From positions 1-6,662 of the forward strand of contig JAJXSV010000108.1 of the NCBI GenBank assembly GCA_021784375.1: DNA of 6,662 nucleotides. The letters are read 5' to 3'. Under the pieces are notes generated by a model, which worked only from the letters and a program-made list of their open reading frames with translations, was not told where the DNA came from and searched no databases. Position numbers and translations under genes: made by a program. The DNA comes from Actinomycetes bacterium (GTDB lineage Bacteria; Actinomycetota; Actinomycetes; S36-B12; UBA5976). Every line of letters starts with the position of its first letter. The first letter of the stretch is position 1. Below are positions 5,810-6,662 of this stretch, in pieces.

Positions 5810-6662
5810 TGGCCGAGATCATCAAGGGCCCCAAGGGCGTTCCGGATTACCTTCCACCTCAGTCGGCAACCTTCCTGGCGGTGCGTGAGGCACTCACCGG
5901 GCCGGCGCGCAGGGCCGGCTACGGCTACATCGAGTTGCCCGTGTACGAGGACACGTCCCTGTTCGTCCGCGGTGTTGGGGAGTCGACGGACGTCGTCTCC
6001 AAGGAGATGTTCACGTTCACCGATCGGGGGGAGCGCTCCATCACGCTCCGGCCCGAGGGGACTGCCGGAGTCATGCGGGCTGTCATCGAGCACGGCCTGG
6101 ACAAGGGCCAACTACCGGTGAAGATCTACTACGCAGCGCCCTTCTTCCGGGCCGAGCGGCCGCAGCACGGGCGCTACCGGCAGCTGCAGCAGGTGGGCAT
6201 CGAGGCGATCGGCGGGGACGACCCGGCGCTGGATGCCGAGGTCATCGCCCTGGCGGATGAGGGATTCCGCTCGCTGGGCCTCACCAGCTTCGAGCTCCGG
6301 ATCACCTCGCTCGGCTGCGCGAACTGCCGGCCCGCCTACCGCGCGCTGCTCCAGGAGTTCCTGGCCGGACTGGACCTGGATGACGACACCCGGGAGCGGG
6401 CGCGCGTGAACCCCCTGCGCGTGCTCGACGACAAGCGCCTCGAGGTGCAACGTCAACTCACCCATGCGCCGTTACAGGCCGACCACCTCTGCGCGGACTG
6501 CGCGGAGCACTACCGGCTGGTGAAGCACTACCTGGGCCTGCTCGAGGTTCGGTTCGTGGAGTTCCCGCGGCTCGTGCGCGGCCTCGACTACTACACCCGT
6601 ACCACCTTCGAGTTCGATCACCCGATGCTCGGCGCGCAGTCCGGGATCGGTGGTGGCGGACG
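5809..6662 (+). CDS. hisS: Histidyl-tRNA synthetase, N-terminal part (3' end outside window)
   Basis: The first 284 residues of HisRS, which charges tRNA-His with histidine using ATP in the cytoplasm. It starts [17 protein letters not shown], a typical beginning, at ATG 5809, overlapping the MBL stop (TGATG); no clear Shine-Dalgarno is seen, so translation is probably coupled. Class II features are visible: LRPEGTAG (R81, E83); motif 2 [14 protein letters not shown] with R114, E116 and R117, followed by QQVGIEAIG; the insertion domain with [10 protein letters not shown]; and the HisRS-specific [15 protein letters not shown] with catalytic Arg at R257, then [10 protein letters not shown] at the window edge. 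Two CxxC pairs, C170/C173 and C228/C231, sit in the insertion region and could hold a zinc ion. The C-terminal anticodon-binding domain lies beyond base 6662. Confidence 0.97.
   Translation, partial: MAEIIKGPKGVPDYLPPQSATFLAVREALTGPARRAGYGYIELPVYEDTSLFVRGVGESTDVVSKEMFTFTDRGERSITLRPEGTAGVMRAVIEHGLDKGQLPVKIYYAAPFFRAERPQHGRYRQLQQVGIEAIGGDDPALDAEVIALADEGFRSLGLTSFELRITSLGCANCRPAYRALLQEFLAGLDLDDDTRERARVNPLRVLDDKRLEVQRQLTHAPLQADHLCADCAEHYRLVKHYLGLLEVRFVEFPRLVRGLDYYTRTTFEFDHPMLGAQSGIGGGG

Overview
This is a GC-rich chromosomal segment with G or C in most third codon positions. Gene content, gene order and protein signatures all point to a high-GC Gram-positive bacterium (Actinomycetota). The order secF - apt - rel - (opposite-strand genes) - metallo-beta-lactamase hydrolase - hisS is, from memory, the conserved neighbourhood seen in streptomycetes, and in part in mycobacteria. 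I cannot name the genus. The window is almost fully coding core genome. I see no mobile element, CRISPR array, tRNA or rRNA.

Layout. At 1-289 is the 3' end of secF, whose stop overlaps the apt start (TGATG). apt (289-807) encodes adenine phosphoribosyltransferase. After a 56-bp gap comes rel (864-3065), a complete bifunctional (p)ppGpp synthetase/hydrolase that looks leaderless. On the minus strand are two coupled genes: a secreted cyclophilin-type peptidyl-prolyl isomerase (4373-5023), whose stop overlaps by ATGA the start of a three-repeat DUF349 protein (3150-4376). rel and the DUF349 gene converge on a 12-bp hairpin. A 123-bp divergent intergenic region holding two inverted repeats separates the isomerase from a plus-strand MBL-fold hydrolase (5147-5809). 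Its stop overlaps the start of hisS (TGATG), which runs off the right edge.

How the genes fit together. SecF belongs to the Sec export machinery. Apt recovers AMP from adenine, and Rel makes and degrades (p)ppGpp from GTP/GDP and ATP, so apt and rel meet in purine nucleotide control. HisS charges tRNA-His, and uncharged tRNA is the signal read by Rel on the ribosome. The isomerase, DUF349 protein and MBL hydrolase have no proven link to the stringent response; only their conserved position suggests one.

No obviously new system is present. The best leads are: (1) near-identical TA(T/G)ACTCTCG start-proximal promoter motifs in front of rel and of the isomerase, both implying leaderless mRNAs; (2) a DUF349 protein of unknown function with an exact 77-residue repeat period, translationally coupled to an exported isomerase; (3) paired inverted repeats in the divergent promoter region.
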